Assembly (NCBI RefSeq): GCF_000503775.1
Contig: NZ_KI629786.1
Span: forward strand, 541,501 to 605,500
Reading direction: 5' to 3'
From: Brevibacillus panacihumi W25
GTDB lineage: Bacteria > Bacillota > Bacilli > Brevibacillales > Brevibacillaceae
Length of the DNA stretch: 64,000 nt
Shown here: one piece after another, positions 48,500 through 57,736 of the stretch
How positions within the stretch are numbered: the first letter of the stretch is position 1
Layout of the letters: each line of letters opens with the position of its first letter
The notes under the pieces: model-generated
The model's input: the letters and a program-made list of their open reading frames with translations, nothing else
What the model was told of the DNA's origin: nothing
Databases searched by the model: none
Position numbers and translations under genes: made by a program

Positions 48500-50344
48500 A
48501 TGCAAAAGGAAGTTGGTTTTCGAAGAAATGTGTATTTGATTATGCTCACGATTCTGGGCCTTGCTGTTTTGATACAAGTCGCCAGGTCGCAGCTCGTGCT
48601 GCAATTCAAGCATAACGATGAGCATCTGAAGGAACGCGCAGCCATCATGGCGCGTGCTGCTGCCCCGGATTCACAAGCAGCCGGAGTCATGACGGACGAG
48701 CTGTTTTGCCTTGCCTACTTGGGCGATGACCCACCGAGTGTGGAATTGAAGGAAAATACAGCGCGCACCCTGTCCTATCTGAAGCGCCAGGTCCAAGAAG
48801 TTGATTTGAATACGGATGTCATTGACTATAAAGCATGCACAGCAGTTTTGCTTGCCACTGGCGAGCTTGACGCGTTGGAGAGCGGGGCTGGTCTGGAGGA
48901 GTTCGTCCATCACGGCGGAGCGGCTTTTCTCATGACCACGCCAGTCATCGGGGATCGCTTTCATCAGATGTATCGCAAATTGGGGATTATCGAGTTTGAA
49001 TATCCCGTTCTCTCCAAAGGCGTTCGTCTCCTATCGAACGTACTCATTGCAGAGAAGGGGCTGGAGGTAGGGGAAGAGATCGTTTCCAACGTCTCCAATC
49101 CGGTAGAGCTGGATGCCGAGTCCACGAAACTGATCGAGAGTGAGGATGGGATCCCGCTGATGTGGAAACGCCAATACGGCGCTGGGAGCTTCATCGTCTA
49201 CAACGGGGACAAGCTGCATTTGAAAAACAGCAGAGGCTTGGTCGTCGGAGGAGTAAGCATGATGCAGCCCGACTTTCTCTATCCGATCTTCAACTCGAAA
49301 ATCTTTTACATCGATGACTTTCCTTCACCGATCGCCAAAGGCATCCATCCAGCCATCTATCAGCAGTATGGGATGGAGCTGCCCACCTTTTTCCAGGACA
49401 TATGGTGGCCGGATATGCTGAAGGCAGCTCGCCTATACAATGTCAAATATACGGCTGCAGTCATTCAATCCTATAACGATGAGGTCAATCCTCCGTTCCG
49501 GGACCCGGTCGACCAGGAATGGCATCAGCTGGTTTCCTATGGGCGTGAAGTCGTCAAGAGTGGCGGAGAGATCGCCATACACGGCTATAATCATCAATCC
49601 CTGCAGACCAACAAGGCGATTGCGGATTATCTAGGCTATCAGATCTGGAACAGTCAGGAAGATATGGAGGAATCGATCAAGGAAGTGAATCGGTATCTTA
49701 AAACGGCATTCCCGAATTTTACTCCGATGTCCTATGTGCCTCCCTCCAATGTACTGGGCAGAGAGGACGGACGGGAAGCCCTGAAAAAGGCCTGGCCGGA
49801 GATGTCTGTCATTGCCTCCTTGTACGATACGGACTACGAGGGGCGGGCGTACGTACAGGAATTCGAGCTGTCCAAGGATGGGATTATCGAAATGCCGCGG
49901 GTGACCTCGGGATATTTTGAAACGCCATATACCAGATGGCTGGAAGCCAATACGATTACTTCTGTCGGCGTATTCTCCCACTTCCTGCATCCGGACGATT
50001 TGCTCGATCATGCCAGAGGCCGGGACCAGACGTGGGAAAAGCTGTACCAGGATTTTTCAGATTATCTGGAACGTTTGCACCGCACTTACCCATGGATGCG
50101 GGACATCACTTCTACAGAAGCAGGATTTGATATGGTCAACGTCCTTCAGACAAAAGTAAGCGTGACGAAAGAGCCCCAGCGCATCAAGGGAGTAGTGGAT
50201 CAATACAAGCAACCGCTCTACTATGTGTTGAGGACAGAACGGAAAATTGCTGTACAAGAGAACTGCACGGTTCAGAAAATAGATGAGAATGTCTACCTGG
50301 TTACGGTGACAGGCTCGACATTCTCGATAGGTTTAGGGGGATGA
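48500..50344 (+). CDS. pelA: PelA-type polysaccharide deacetylase (membrane-anchored)
   Basis: 614 residues with one N-terminal membrane anchor (about 10-28), the rest outside. It begins with a glutamine-amidotransferase-like or Rossmann-like part (about 60-270) and continues with a polysaccharide deacetylase domain. The metal motif H361-GYN-H365 in GEIAIHGYNHQS and an Asp in VIQSYNDE-type strands are visible. It fits the deacetylase half of PelA (PelA-DA) known from Gram-positive pel operons, which lack the separate hydrolase domain of Pseudomonas PelA. It would partly deacetylate the GalNAc-rich polymer. Good AGGGAG site; it starts one base after pelE. Confidence 0.85.
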   Translation: MQKEVGFRRNVYLIMLTILGLAVLIQVARSQLVLQFKHNDEHLKERAAIMARAAAPDSQAAGVMTDELFCLAYLGDDPPSVELKENTARTLSYLKRQVQEVDLNTDVIDYKACTAVLLATGELDALESGAGLEEFVHHGGAAFLMTTPVIGDRFHQMYRKLGIIEFEYPVLSKGVRLLSNVLIAEKGLEVGEEIVSNVSNPVELDAESTKLIESEDGIPLMWKRQYGAGSFIVYNGDKLHLKNSRGLVVGGVSMMQPDFLYPIFNSKIFYIDDFPSPIAKGIHPAIYQQYGMELPTFFQDIWWPDMLKAARLYNVKYTAAVIQSYNDEVNPPFRDPVDQEWHQLVSYGREVVKSGGEIAIHGYNHQSLQTNKAIADYLGYQIWNSQEDMEESIKEVNRYLKTAFPNFTPMSYVPPSNVLGREDGREALKKAWPEMSVIASLYDTDYEGRAYVQEFELSKDGIIEMPRVTSGYFETPYTRWLEANTITSVGVFSHFLHPDDLLDHARGRDQTWEKLYQDFSDYLERLHRTYPWMRDITSTEAGFDMVNVLQTKVSVTKEPQRIKGVVDQYKQPLYYVLRTERKIAVQENCTVQKIDENVYLVTVTGSTFSIGLGG

Positions 50345-50348
50345 GTCT

Positions 50349-51788
50349 ATGAGGATCTGTATCATTGCCGAAGGTTCGTATCCTTATGTCACGGGTGGCG
50401 TGTCCAGCTGGATTCATAACCTGGTCCTTCAGATGCCCCAGCATGAATTCGTGATTTATGCCATCGGGGCCCAAAGCAAGCAAAGGGGTCAATTCAAATA
50501 CGAGATCCCTCCCAATATCGTCGAGGTAAAAGAGACTTTTCTCGATGAGTACTTGAATGAGGAGGGGAAGTGGGGCAAACATTTCCGCATTCCCCCTGAG
50601 CAAAAAGAAAATATACAAATGCTGCTCGGTTTGGAAGGCGAGGTACATTGGAATCGACTGTTTGATTTTCTAAGAAACGGCAGCTTTCGCAATGCGGCTG
50701 ATTTCCTCTCCAGCAAGGATTATTTTGATCTGTTGGACGATTTATGCCAGAAGCAATATTCACTCGTACCGTTCACGGAGATGTTCTGGACGGTTCGCTC
50801 GATGATTTTGCCGCTGTTTCTTGCCATTCGGAACGAAATTCCCAGGGCGGATCTCTACCATAGCGTATCTACCGGCTATGCAGGTGTTGTTGGGGCGTTG
50901 GCCAAGCATGTTCACGGCAGTCCCTTCTTATTGACGGAGCATGGCATCTATACGCGGGAGCGGGAAGAGGAGATTATCAAGGCAGAATGGGTCAAAGGAT
51001 ACTTCAAAGACCTCTGGATTCAATATTTCTACCGCCTGTCAACTTGCGCGTATCAGGCAGCAGATCAAGTAACGACCTTGTTCCACCACAACAAGGAGAT
51101 TCAAGTCGAGCTGGGCTGCGAAGAATCCAAGATCAAGATTATTCCCAATGGCGTGGATATCGACGACTATCGTTATTTGCCGACGGCGCCAGAGGATTCC
51201 ATCATACGAATCGGAGCAGTGGTGCGCGTCGTGCCGATCAAGGATATCAAAACCATGCTGCAGAGTTTTGCGGTGATCAAACGCGAGGTTCCTCAAGCGG
51301 AATTTACGATTATGGGACCTTATGAAGAAGATGAGGAGTATTACGAGGAATGCCTGCAGCTGGCTGCTGCGCTGGAACTGACAGACGTGACGTTTACCGG
51401 GTCAGTACGGGTAAAAGATTACTTGGGAAAAATGGACATGCTTGTGCTGACCAGCATTAGCGAGGGGCAGCCGCTGGCGATTCTCGAAGGAATGGCCAGC
51501 TCCAAGCCTTTCGTCGCGACAAACGTAGGAAGCTGCAAGGAGCTGCTCTACGGATTGAATGACGGCATCGGCCATGCTGGCTTGATTGCACCGGTCATGC
51601 ACTATGAACAGATAGCCCAGGCCGTCATACAGCTTTGTCGTGACCGCGAGCTGCGGGAAGAGATGGGGCGCAATGCATTTTCGCGTGTGCGGAGATTTTA
51701 CCGCCAGGAGGATGTCATTGCTGGCTACCGTACTTTATATGAATCGTTGGGGGGTGAGGAAAAATGGCAGGGATTGGCTTCGAGCTGA
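50349..51788 (+). CDS. pelF: PelF glycosyltransferase (GT4)
   Basis: Cytosolic glycosyltransferase that polymerises Pel from UDP-sugars. 479 residues with the N-terminal SYPYVTGGVSSWIHNLV glycine-rich loop typical of PelF, the central EHGIYTREREEEI segment, and the GT4 E-x7-E region (SEGQPLAILEGMASSKPF). AGGGGGATGA lies upstream. The last 25 bases overlap the pelG start, implying translational coupling. Confidence 0.94.
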   Translation: MRICIIAEGSYPYVTGGVSSWIHNLVLQMPQHEFVIYAIGAQSKQRGQFKYEIPPNIVEVKETFLDEYLNEEGKWGKHFRIPPEQKENIQMLLGLEGEVHWNRLFDFLRNGSFRNAADFLSSKDYFDLLDDLCQKQYSLVPFTEMFWTVRSMILPLFLAIRNEIPRADLYHSVSTGYAGVVGALAKHVHGSPFLLTEHGIYTREREEEIIKAEWVKGYFKDLWIQYFYRLSTCAYQAADQVTTLFHHNKEIQVELGCEESKIKIIPNGVDIDDYRYLPTAPEDSIIRIGAVVRVVPIKDIKTMLQSFAVIKREVPQAEFTIMGPYEEDEEYYEECLQLAAALELTDVTFTGSVRVKDYLGKMDMLVLTSISEGQPLAILEGMASSKPFVATNVGSCKELLYGLNDGIGHAGLIAPVMHYEQIAQAVIQLCRDRELREEMGRNAFSRVRRFYRQEDVIAGYRTLYESLGGEEKWQGLASS

Positions 51789-54700
51789 GAAAATTGTTTC
51801 GTGATCAAGGGCTGATCAATAACGTCAAAGCGTATGCCTACTCCTCATTGACGACGGTCGGTCCCATGATCCTGTGCATGGTTCTGATTATTGCTCTGCA
51901 ACGAATCATGTCGTCTGCCAACAGCAGCTATATTGAATGGGAATTGTACATTGCAACCGTATCGTATTGCTTTGTTTTTTCCATCATTTTTACCAGCGGC
52001 ATTTCCATGGTGCTCACCCGGTATGTAGCCGACATGATCTACGAGAAAAAGTATGATCGCTTGATGTCGTCCTATTACGGTGCTTTGATTCTGATTCTAC
52101 CGATTGGAGCCGTTCTCGCAGGATGGTTCGTGAAGGATGTTTCTGCCGGGCTGGATTATAAGATTGCCGCCTACTTGTTTTTCATGGAATTGATCGTCAT
52201 CTGGATTCAGGGCGTGTATCTCTCCGCGTTGAAGGATTATATCCGCATTGTCAAGAGCTTCATAATCGGGGTAGTAGCAGCGTTGATCAGCGGCTGGCTG
52301 TTGTTCCAAATCACCGGGCTGCAAGCGACGTCAGCGGCGCTTCTGGGGATCGATATCGGATTTTTCATCATTGCTGTGCTGTCCTTTCATCACTTCGAAC
52401 AACGGTTTCCCAAGGGAAAAGCCGAAACCTTTTTCCATTTTCTAACCTATTTCCGCAAGTACAGCTCGCTGTTTTTTGCAGGATGCTTCATTTATTCCGG
52501 GGTGTATTTGCATAACTTTGTGTACTGGCTAGGACCCAAAGGCGTAGAGGTAGCCGATCGCTTTCTGGTCATGCCATTCTATGATTTGCCTGTGTTTTAC
52601 GCGTTCATCAGTGTGATGCCAACGCTTGTCACGTTCGTCGTTTCGGTGGAAACCTCTTTCTATGAAAAGTTTCGCATCTATTATTTGAACATCCTGAACG
52701 GAGGGACGGTTACGGATATCAAGGGGGCAAAGGCAGCCATGCAAAAAACACTCATCCGGGAGATAAGCTTTCTGATGGAAGTTCAACTGCTTTTTACCGT
52801 TCTGGCGATCGCGCTGGGCATCAAATTTCTTCCCACAATCGGTTTTACGATGGCACAGCTGGACGTATTTATCCTGCTGGCGCTAGCTTACTTCCTGTTT
52901 ATCATCATGTTTGTGCTCAGCCATATCCTGATGTATTTTGACGATCGAAAAGGCGTTCTGCTGATCGGGGCGCTGTTTGTCCTGTTGAATATCGGGTTTA
53001 CCTATTGGATGATGACGCTTGAGTATGACGGGCTTGGGATGTTCCTCGCCTCCTTCCTTGCTTTGGCCATCGTGATTGCCCGCCTGCGGTATGTATTGCG
53101 CAACATTGACTACTTCACATTCTGCTCGCAGCCGATCAACGCGAACCAGCCGGCTCGTACCAAGTCCTTTTTTCCCAAGCCGAAGACGACCGTTTCCGCC
53201 CTGCTGCTGATCAGTCTGGTACTGTCTGGATGCACGGCAGCAAAGGATGCGGGGAACGCTTCAGGCCAGGAGGGGCAAGCCGAGGAAGTCATACAGATAC
53301 AAGAGGAATCCTCCTCTTCCAGACTGTCAGAGGATAAAAGGATCTACGAGCGGGACCAGGATGATTCTCTAAAAACGATATACGTGACGATTTTGCCGGA
53401 TAAGGCAAATGCAGACAAACCGCTTGACTGGTACGGTCTCAACCGCCTCCCGGATCGCATGGAAAAAGGCAAGCTGGAGATCATCATGCAGGAAGGCCAA
53501 GCGGACGGCAAAGGACCGGCTCCAGGGATGTTCGGCTACGGATCAGACCAGCCGAATGCGACGATTACCCTGCGAGGAAATACGGCATGGCATACCGCAC
53601 AGAAATCCTATCGAATCAAATTGAATTCGGAGGCAGGCTTGTGGCTGGATCAACGGACGTTCAATCTAAACAAGCATATGCTGGATCCGTCCAGGGTGAG
53701 AAATAAGCTGAGCTTTGATCTCTTCGAAGAAATTCCCAATATGACAAGCCTGAGAACGCAGTTTGTGCGGATGTACGTAAAGGACTTGTCGACCGGGAAC
53801 AAGCAAGCCCCCTTTGTGGATTACGGCTTGTACACGCATGTAGAGCAGCCCAACAAGCGCTTTTTGCAATCTCATATGCTGGATCCGAATGGGAATCTGT
53901 ACAAAGTCGCCTTCTTTGAATTTGAACGTTACCCGGACAATATCAAGTCGCATGACGATCCGGAGTACGATCGGGAAGCCTTCGAGAAGATCCTGGAGAT
54001 CAAAGGGCGCGAGGAACACGACAAGCTCATCCGCATGCTGGAGGATGTCAACAACAGAACGATCCCGATTGAACAGGTGATTGAGAAACACTTCGATCTC
54101 GACAACTTCCTGACCTGGACCGCTGCCAATATTTTGATGGACAACATGGATACAGACGCCAACAACTTCTACCTGTATTCACCGCTTAATTCAGAGAAGT
54201 GGTACTTTCTCCCGTGGGACTATGACGGCGGTTGGGAGCTGCAGCGTAAAAAGGGCAGCCTGCAACCCTACCAAAACGGAATCAGCAACTATTGGGGATC
54301 GGTTCTGCATAACCGATATTTCCGCCACGAGGAACATATCGAGCAGTTGAAGGAAAAGCTGGATGAACTCTCTGCGATCATTAACAAGGATCGGGTTGCG
54401 CAACAGCTGGACAAGTATGGTCCGGTAGTTGAGCCGTTTTTATTCCGGAACCCTGACATCGGTTATTTGCCGGGACTCAACACAGACTTCAAGAAAGAGC
54501 TGCAAAAAATCGCGGAGACTCCTGAACGCGGGCTGCAACGATTCTTGGAGGACCTCGAGAAGCCACGGCCCTTTTACCAGGGAGAGGTCGAGGAAGAGGA
54601 TGGTCTGATGAAGTTTGTATGGGACATCTCGTTCGATTTTCAGGGAGACGACCTTTTGTATGATGTAGCGGTATCCAAGAATCCGCAATTTACGCAAGTC

Positions 54701-54880
54701 GTGGCCAGCAAGAACGGACTCAAGGAAAATAGATGGGAGATCCCCGCTCTTCCTCCCGGGACTTATTATTGGAAGGTTGTAGTCACTGACAGCAGCGGAA
54801 ATCAGCAGAATTCATTTGATTACTACCTGGACAGCGATGAAAACTACTTTTTCGGGATGAGAGAATTTGAGGTGGAGTAG
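51764..54880 (+). CDS. PelG exporter fused to a CotH-kinase lipoprotein-like domain
   Basis: 1038 residues. Residues 1-455 are PelG, a MATE/MOP-like 12-helix protein (MAGIGFELRKLFRDQGL start) that passes the polymer across the membrane. A linker with QPARTKSFFPKPKTTVSA leads to another hydrophobic segment ending LISLVLSGC, where C490 looks like a lipobox cysteine. A low-complexity acidic stretch follows, then a CotH domain (about 530-860: RGNTAWHTAQKSYRIKL, MDTDANNFYLY, WDYDGGW), a family that includes spore-coat protein kinases. A fibronectin-like C-terminus (about 940-1038) closes the protein. There is no stop or internal start with a ribosome site between the parts, so the fusion looks real. 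CotH would lie outside the cell, tethered to the export machine. Confidence 0.88.
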   Translation: MAGIGFELRKLFRDQGLINNVKAYAYSSLTTVGPMILCMVLIIALQRIMSSANSSYIEWELYIATVSYCFVFSIIFTSGISMVLTRYVADMIYEKKYDRLMSSYYGALILILPIGAVLAGWFVKDVSAGLDYKIAAYLFFMELIVIWIQGVYLSALKDYIRIVKSFIIGVVAALISGWLLFQITGLQATSAALLGIDIGFFIIAVLSFHHFEQRFPKGKAETFFHFLTYFRKYSSLFFAGCFIYSGVYLHNFVYWLGPKGVEVADRFLVMPFYDLPVFYAFISVMPTLVTFVVSVETSFYEKFRIYYLNILNGGTVTDIKGAKAAMQKTLIREISFLMEVQLLFTVLAIALGIKFLPTIGFTMAQLDVFILLALAYFLFIIMFVLSHILMYFDDRKGVLLIGALFVLLNIGFTYWMMTLEYDGLGMFLASFLALAIVIARLRYVLRNIDYFTFCSQPINANQPARTKSFFPKPKTTVSALLLISLVLSGCTAAKDAGNASGQEGQAEEVIQIQEESSSSRLSEDKRIYERDQDDSLKTIYVTILPDKANADKPLDWYGLNRLPDRMEKGKLEIIMQEGQADGKGPAPGMFGYGSDQPNATITLRGNTAWHTAQKSYRIKLNSEAGLWLDQRTFNLNKHMLDPSRVRNKLSFDLFEEIPNMTSLRTQFVRMYVKDLSTGNKQAPFVDYGLYTHVEQPNKRFLQSHMLDPNGNLYKVAFFEFERYPDNIKSHDDPEYDREAFEKILEIKGREEHDKLIRMLEDVNNRTIPIEQVIEKHFDLDNFLTWTAANILMDNMDTDANNFYLYSPLNSEKWYFLPWDYDGGWELQRKKGSLQPYQNGISNYWGSVLHNRYFRHEEHIEQLKEKLDELSAIINKDRVAQQLDKYGPVVEPFLFRNPDIGYLPGLNTDFKKELQKIAETPERGLQRFLEDLEKPRPFYQGEVEEEDGLMKFVWDISFDFQGDDLLYDVAVSKNPQFTQVVASKNGLKENRWEIPALPPGTYYWKVVVTDSSGNQQNSFDYYLDSDENYFFGMREFEVE

Positions 54881-55591
54881 TTGACAAAGAGTCGTCAAAC
54901 ATTCCGGACCGAGCATAAGTACTACTTGCATATCCATGATTACCAATCGCTGCGGCATCGGGCATCGGCCATGCTTATGATGGACCCGAACTCAATCAAT
55001 TTGGATGGTTACTGCATTCGGAGTCTGTACTTCGATGGCCCACATGACCATGCCTTGCATGACAAAAACAACGGGATATTCAACCGGGAAAAATATCGCA
55101 TCCGGATCTACAACGGCAAGGATGATGTCATCGCCGTCGAGCGCAAGAAAAAGCGAGGAGACTATGTATTCAAGGAGTCGTTCCGGATCAATCGGGAGGA
55201 GTACGATCTGCTCCGGGTAGGAGACTACGAATTCCTGCAGAAAAAGGATTCTGCGCTGCTGCGTGATTTTTATCTTGCCTTGGCGCATCGAGCTTTCCGT
55301 CCTACAGCGATCGTCGAGTACTGGCGCGAGGCTTATGTCTATGAGTACGGCAATGTGCGCATTACGTTCGATAAGAAGCTGTCTGCCGGCGTCAATTCCT
55401 TTGATCTGTTCGATCCCAATCTGGTGCTGGAAGAGGCGATTGCTGTTCCGCAGACGATCATGGAAGTAAAGTTCGATTCTTTTCTTCCGGACTTGATCCG
55501 CAACCTGATTCAACCACAGAGCCAACATCGCTCTTCGATATCGAAGTACGTCATTTGCAGAGAAGTCAATGTAAAGCATTTTAAAGAATAG
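54881..55591 (+). CDS. VTC-domain polyphosphate polymerase-like protein
   Basis: 236 residues matching the VTC domain, a triphosphate-tunnel fold. Basic tunnel strands are RTEHKYYLHIHDY near the N-terminus, REKYRIRIYNG, and ERKKKRGDYVFKES; conserved acidic residues lie in IVEYWREAYVYE. In yeast and some bacteria this domain makes polyphosphate from ATP. Start TTG directly after the pelG-cotH stop, with GAGGTGG inside the end of that gene, so the coupling is tight. CotH, VTC and DUF4956 genes often travel together in bacteria; the substrate here could be polyphosphate or a cell-surface phosphate group. Confidence 0.88.
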   Translation: MTKSRQTFRTEHKYYLHIHDYQSLRHRASAMLMMDPNSINLDGYCIRSLYFDGPHDHALHDKNNGIFNREKYRIRIYNGKDDVIAVERKKKRGDYVFKESFRINREEYDLLRVGDYEFLQKKDSALLRDFYLALAHRAFRPTAIVEYWREAYVYEYGNVRITFDKKLSAGVNSFDLFDPNLVLEEAIAVPQTIMEVKFDSFLPDLIRNLIQPQSQHRSSISKYVICREVNVKHFKE

Positions 55592-55607
55592 TCGGGCAGG
55601 TGCAGCT

Positions 55608-56288
55608 ATGGATGAAGTATTAAGTTTTCAGGATATTATCAAGAAAAGCATTCTCCATTTGGAGGCTTTTCGCAGCGTGTCGTATATCGATATGATTCTG
55701 GGGTTGCTATGCTCGTTTGCAATCGGGATGTTTATTTACTGGATCTATCGAAAAACATTTCGAGGTGTCGTCTACAGTTACAATTACAATGTGTCGTTTG
55801 TGCTGATGTCGATGCTGACGGCGTTGATCATTATGACGATCAGCACCAACATCGTCCTGTCCTTGGGGATGGTAGGCGCCCTCAGTATCGTGCGTTTTCG
55901 GACGGCTGTTAAGGACCCGTTGGACATCGTCTATATGTTTTGGTCCCTGACTGCAGGGATTGCCAGCGGGGCGAAGATGTATCCGCTGGCTCTCGGGGGA
56001 TCTCTCGTGATCGGCTTGGTGATCATCTGGATGTCCAAGCGCAAGGTGACGGAGCAAGCCTACCTCATGATCATTCGCCATACGGAGGAAGCGACAGACG
56101 CTCTGCGGGTAGAGCTGCGCAAGCTGAACAGCAAATTGAAGTCAAAGACCGTGCGCAAGGGCTTTACCGAGGTTACCGTAGAAGTGATGCTGCGGGATGA
56201 CAATACTGCGTTCGTGCAGACGATTAGCGAGCTGGAAGGCGTAAGCGATGTTTCGCTGATCAATTACACAGGGGATTACGCTCAATAA
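55608..56288 (+). CDS. DUF4956 membrane protein
   Basis: 226 residues with four predicted membrane helices (residues about 23-145), including the conserved IVRFRTAVKDPLDIVYMFW, then a cytosolic ferredoxin-like C-terminus. DUF4956 has no known function, but it is a regular neighbour of VTC-domain and CotH proteins. Last gene of the pel operon, 16 bases after the VTC gene, with GCAGGTG before the ATG, and closed by a terminator. It may help couple phosphate chemistry in the cytosol to the surface CotH domain; this is inference. Confidence 0.88.
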   Translation: MDEVLSFQDIIKKSILHLEAFRSVSYIDMILGLLCSFAIGMFIYWIYRKTFRGVVYSYNYNVSFVLMSMLTALIIMTISTNIVLSLGMVGALSIVRFRTAVKDPLDIVYMFWSLTAGIASGAKMYPLALGGSLVIGLVIIWMSKRKVTEQAYLMIIRHTEEATDALRVELRKLNSKLKSKTVRKGFTEVTVEVMLRDDNTAFVQTISELEGVSDVSLINYTGDYAQ

Positions 56289-56307
56289 CGGAGCGGTTAT
56301 TGAGAAC

Positions 56308-56348
56308 AAAAGCAGCCATTCGACACTTGGATCGAAGGCTGCTTTTTT
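56308..56348 (+). terminator. terminator of the pel operon
   Basis: AAAGCAGCC pairs perfectly with GGCTGCTTT across a 19-base loop, followed by TTTTG. Confidence 0.9.
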
Positions 56349-56418
56349 GTCAGGCTGGGGATGGTAAATTTCGGATGCCCTCCGAAGCTGAAGATACTCC
56401 ATGAGAAGCCTGCAAAAG

Positions 56419-56676
56419 GTGGGGGGACCAGGCAAAGCTAGTCGAGGAAAAAGGGGAAAACCAGCGAAGGTATTTGGGATCTTGACACAGGTGCAACGGA
56501 AAAGGCGGAACACGGTTTCAGCGGCCAACCCTGAATCGCTTCATCGAAACGGCTGCTTTTGGCCGCGGTTCCGTCTTTGGAGTGGAGACGGCCAGAGCCA
56601 GCCCTCAGTGAAGATCCCAACCCACCTGAAGCGTTTTCCCCTTTTTCCTCCCCGCCGCTACAGCTGGTGGACCGCC
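56419..56676. repeat. 260-base imperfect palindrome of unknown nature
   Basis: Three blocks recur in inverted order around a centre near 56543. GAGGAAAAAGGGGAAAAC (56444-56461) faces its complement at 56633-56650. TTGGGATCTT (56474-56483) faces AAGATCCCAA (56611-56620). GCGGCCAA (56521-56528) faces TTGGCCGC (56559-56566). The outer ends also pair loosely (GGGACCAG and CTGGTGGACC). The arms are only partly alike, so the whole folds as an interrupted long hairpin. No gene is seen in the 437 bases from 56289 to 56725 on either strand. It may be a dispersed intergenic repeat, a MITE remnant or a structured RNA. Confidence 0.7.
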
Positions 56677-56725
56677 AATTAAAAGGCCACGGGTGATCTT
56701 CCACGTTAATCTTGAATACCGAGCC

Positions 56726-57736
56726 TTACTTGCTTTGCAAAAGAAGCTTGATAAAATAAGGTGCTCCAATAAGCGCTACCATGATTCCCGCCGGAATGCC
56801 ATCCGGCTCGACCAATTGCCGTCCTGCCGTATCTGCAAACAGGAGAAGCCATCCGCCGATCAGCAAGGCTACCGGTAGCAACAATTGATTTCGCGGTCCT
56901 ATCAAGGCTTTGGCGATATGAGGAGCCATGAGACCGATGAAAGCGACCCCTCCTGTGACAGAGACGGCTGATGCGGCCAGGGCAACGGCCGTTACCAAGA
57001 GAATGACACGCTCCTTCTCGACGGAGACCCCGATGCCGATCGCGACGGATTCGTGAAGGGTCAGGAGGTTCAAAGCATGTGCTTTATACAGTGCAAACGG
57101 AACCAGGATCACGAGCCAAGGCAGAAGAGCCCATAGAAATGGCCAGTCCGATCCCCAGATATTCCCTGCGAGCCACTTGGCGATAAAGTCTACCTTGGAT
57201 CGCTCCGCAGAGGAGATCAGAACAATCATCAACCCGGATAATGCCATGGAAAAGCCGACCCCTGTAAGGATTAAGCGGTTCGGTTGCAGTCCGGTCTTTT
57301 TGCTGTAGGAAAACAGGTAAATCAGACATGCTGTCAGAAGCGCGCCGAGAAACGCGACAAGCGGGAGCGCGTAGATAAACAATCCCGCTTGTACAGGGAA
57401 AAACAGAAAGAACAGCGCAATGGCTACGCCTGCCCCGGCATTAATCCCCACAATGCCTGGGTCTGCCAACGCATTTCTTGTGATTCCTTGCAGGATGGCG
57501 CCTGACAAGGCAAGGGCCATACCCGCCAGCAAAGTAATGAGCATGCGGGGCAGACGGAGCGAGAAGAGGACAAACTCCTCTTTAAAGGTCCCTTGACCAA
57601 GAAGCACAGGGATCAGTCTGTCATAGGAAACAGAGGAGTATCCGAGTCCCATGCCGATCCCAATCGTGACGGCAGTCAAGAGAAGCAAAAGCAAAATAAT
57701 CATCCGTTGTTTTCGTATGACAGCGGGTTGGATCAT
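56726..57736 (-). CDS. ferric-siderophore ABC transporter permease (FecCD)
   Basis: Second permease of an iron-siderophore importer. 336 residues and about ten membrane helices. FecCD landmarks are LRLPRMLITLLAGMALALSG, LQGITRNALADPGIVGINAG, and the GGVAFIGLMAPHIAKALIGP segment that contacts the ATPase. It overlaps the first permease by 4 bases and is the last gene of the operon. Resembles YfiZ/YfhA-type permeases of Bacillus; the exact siderophore is not known. Confidence 0.93.
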   Translation of the reverse strand: MIQPAVIRKQRMIILLLLLLTAVTIGIGMGLGYSSVSYDRLIPVLLGQGTFKEEFVLFSLRLPRMLITLLAGMALALSGAILQGITRNALADPGIVGINAGAGVAIALFFLFFPVQAGLFIYALPLVAFLGALLTACLIYLFSYSKKTGLQPNRLILTGVGFSMALSGLMIVLISSAERSKVDFIAKWLAGNIWGSDWPFLWALLPWLVILVPFALYKAHALNLLTLHESVAIGIGVSVEKERVILLVTAVALAASAVSVTGGVAFIGLMAPHIAKALIGPRNQLLLPVALLIGGWLLLFADTAGRQLVEPDGIPAGIMVALIGAPYFIKLLLQSK

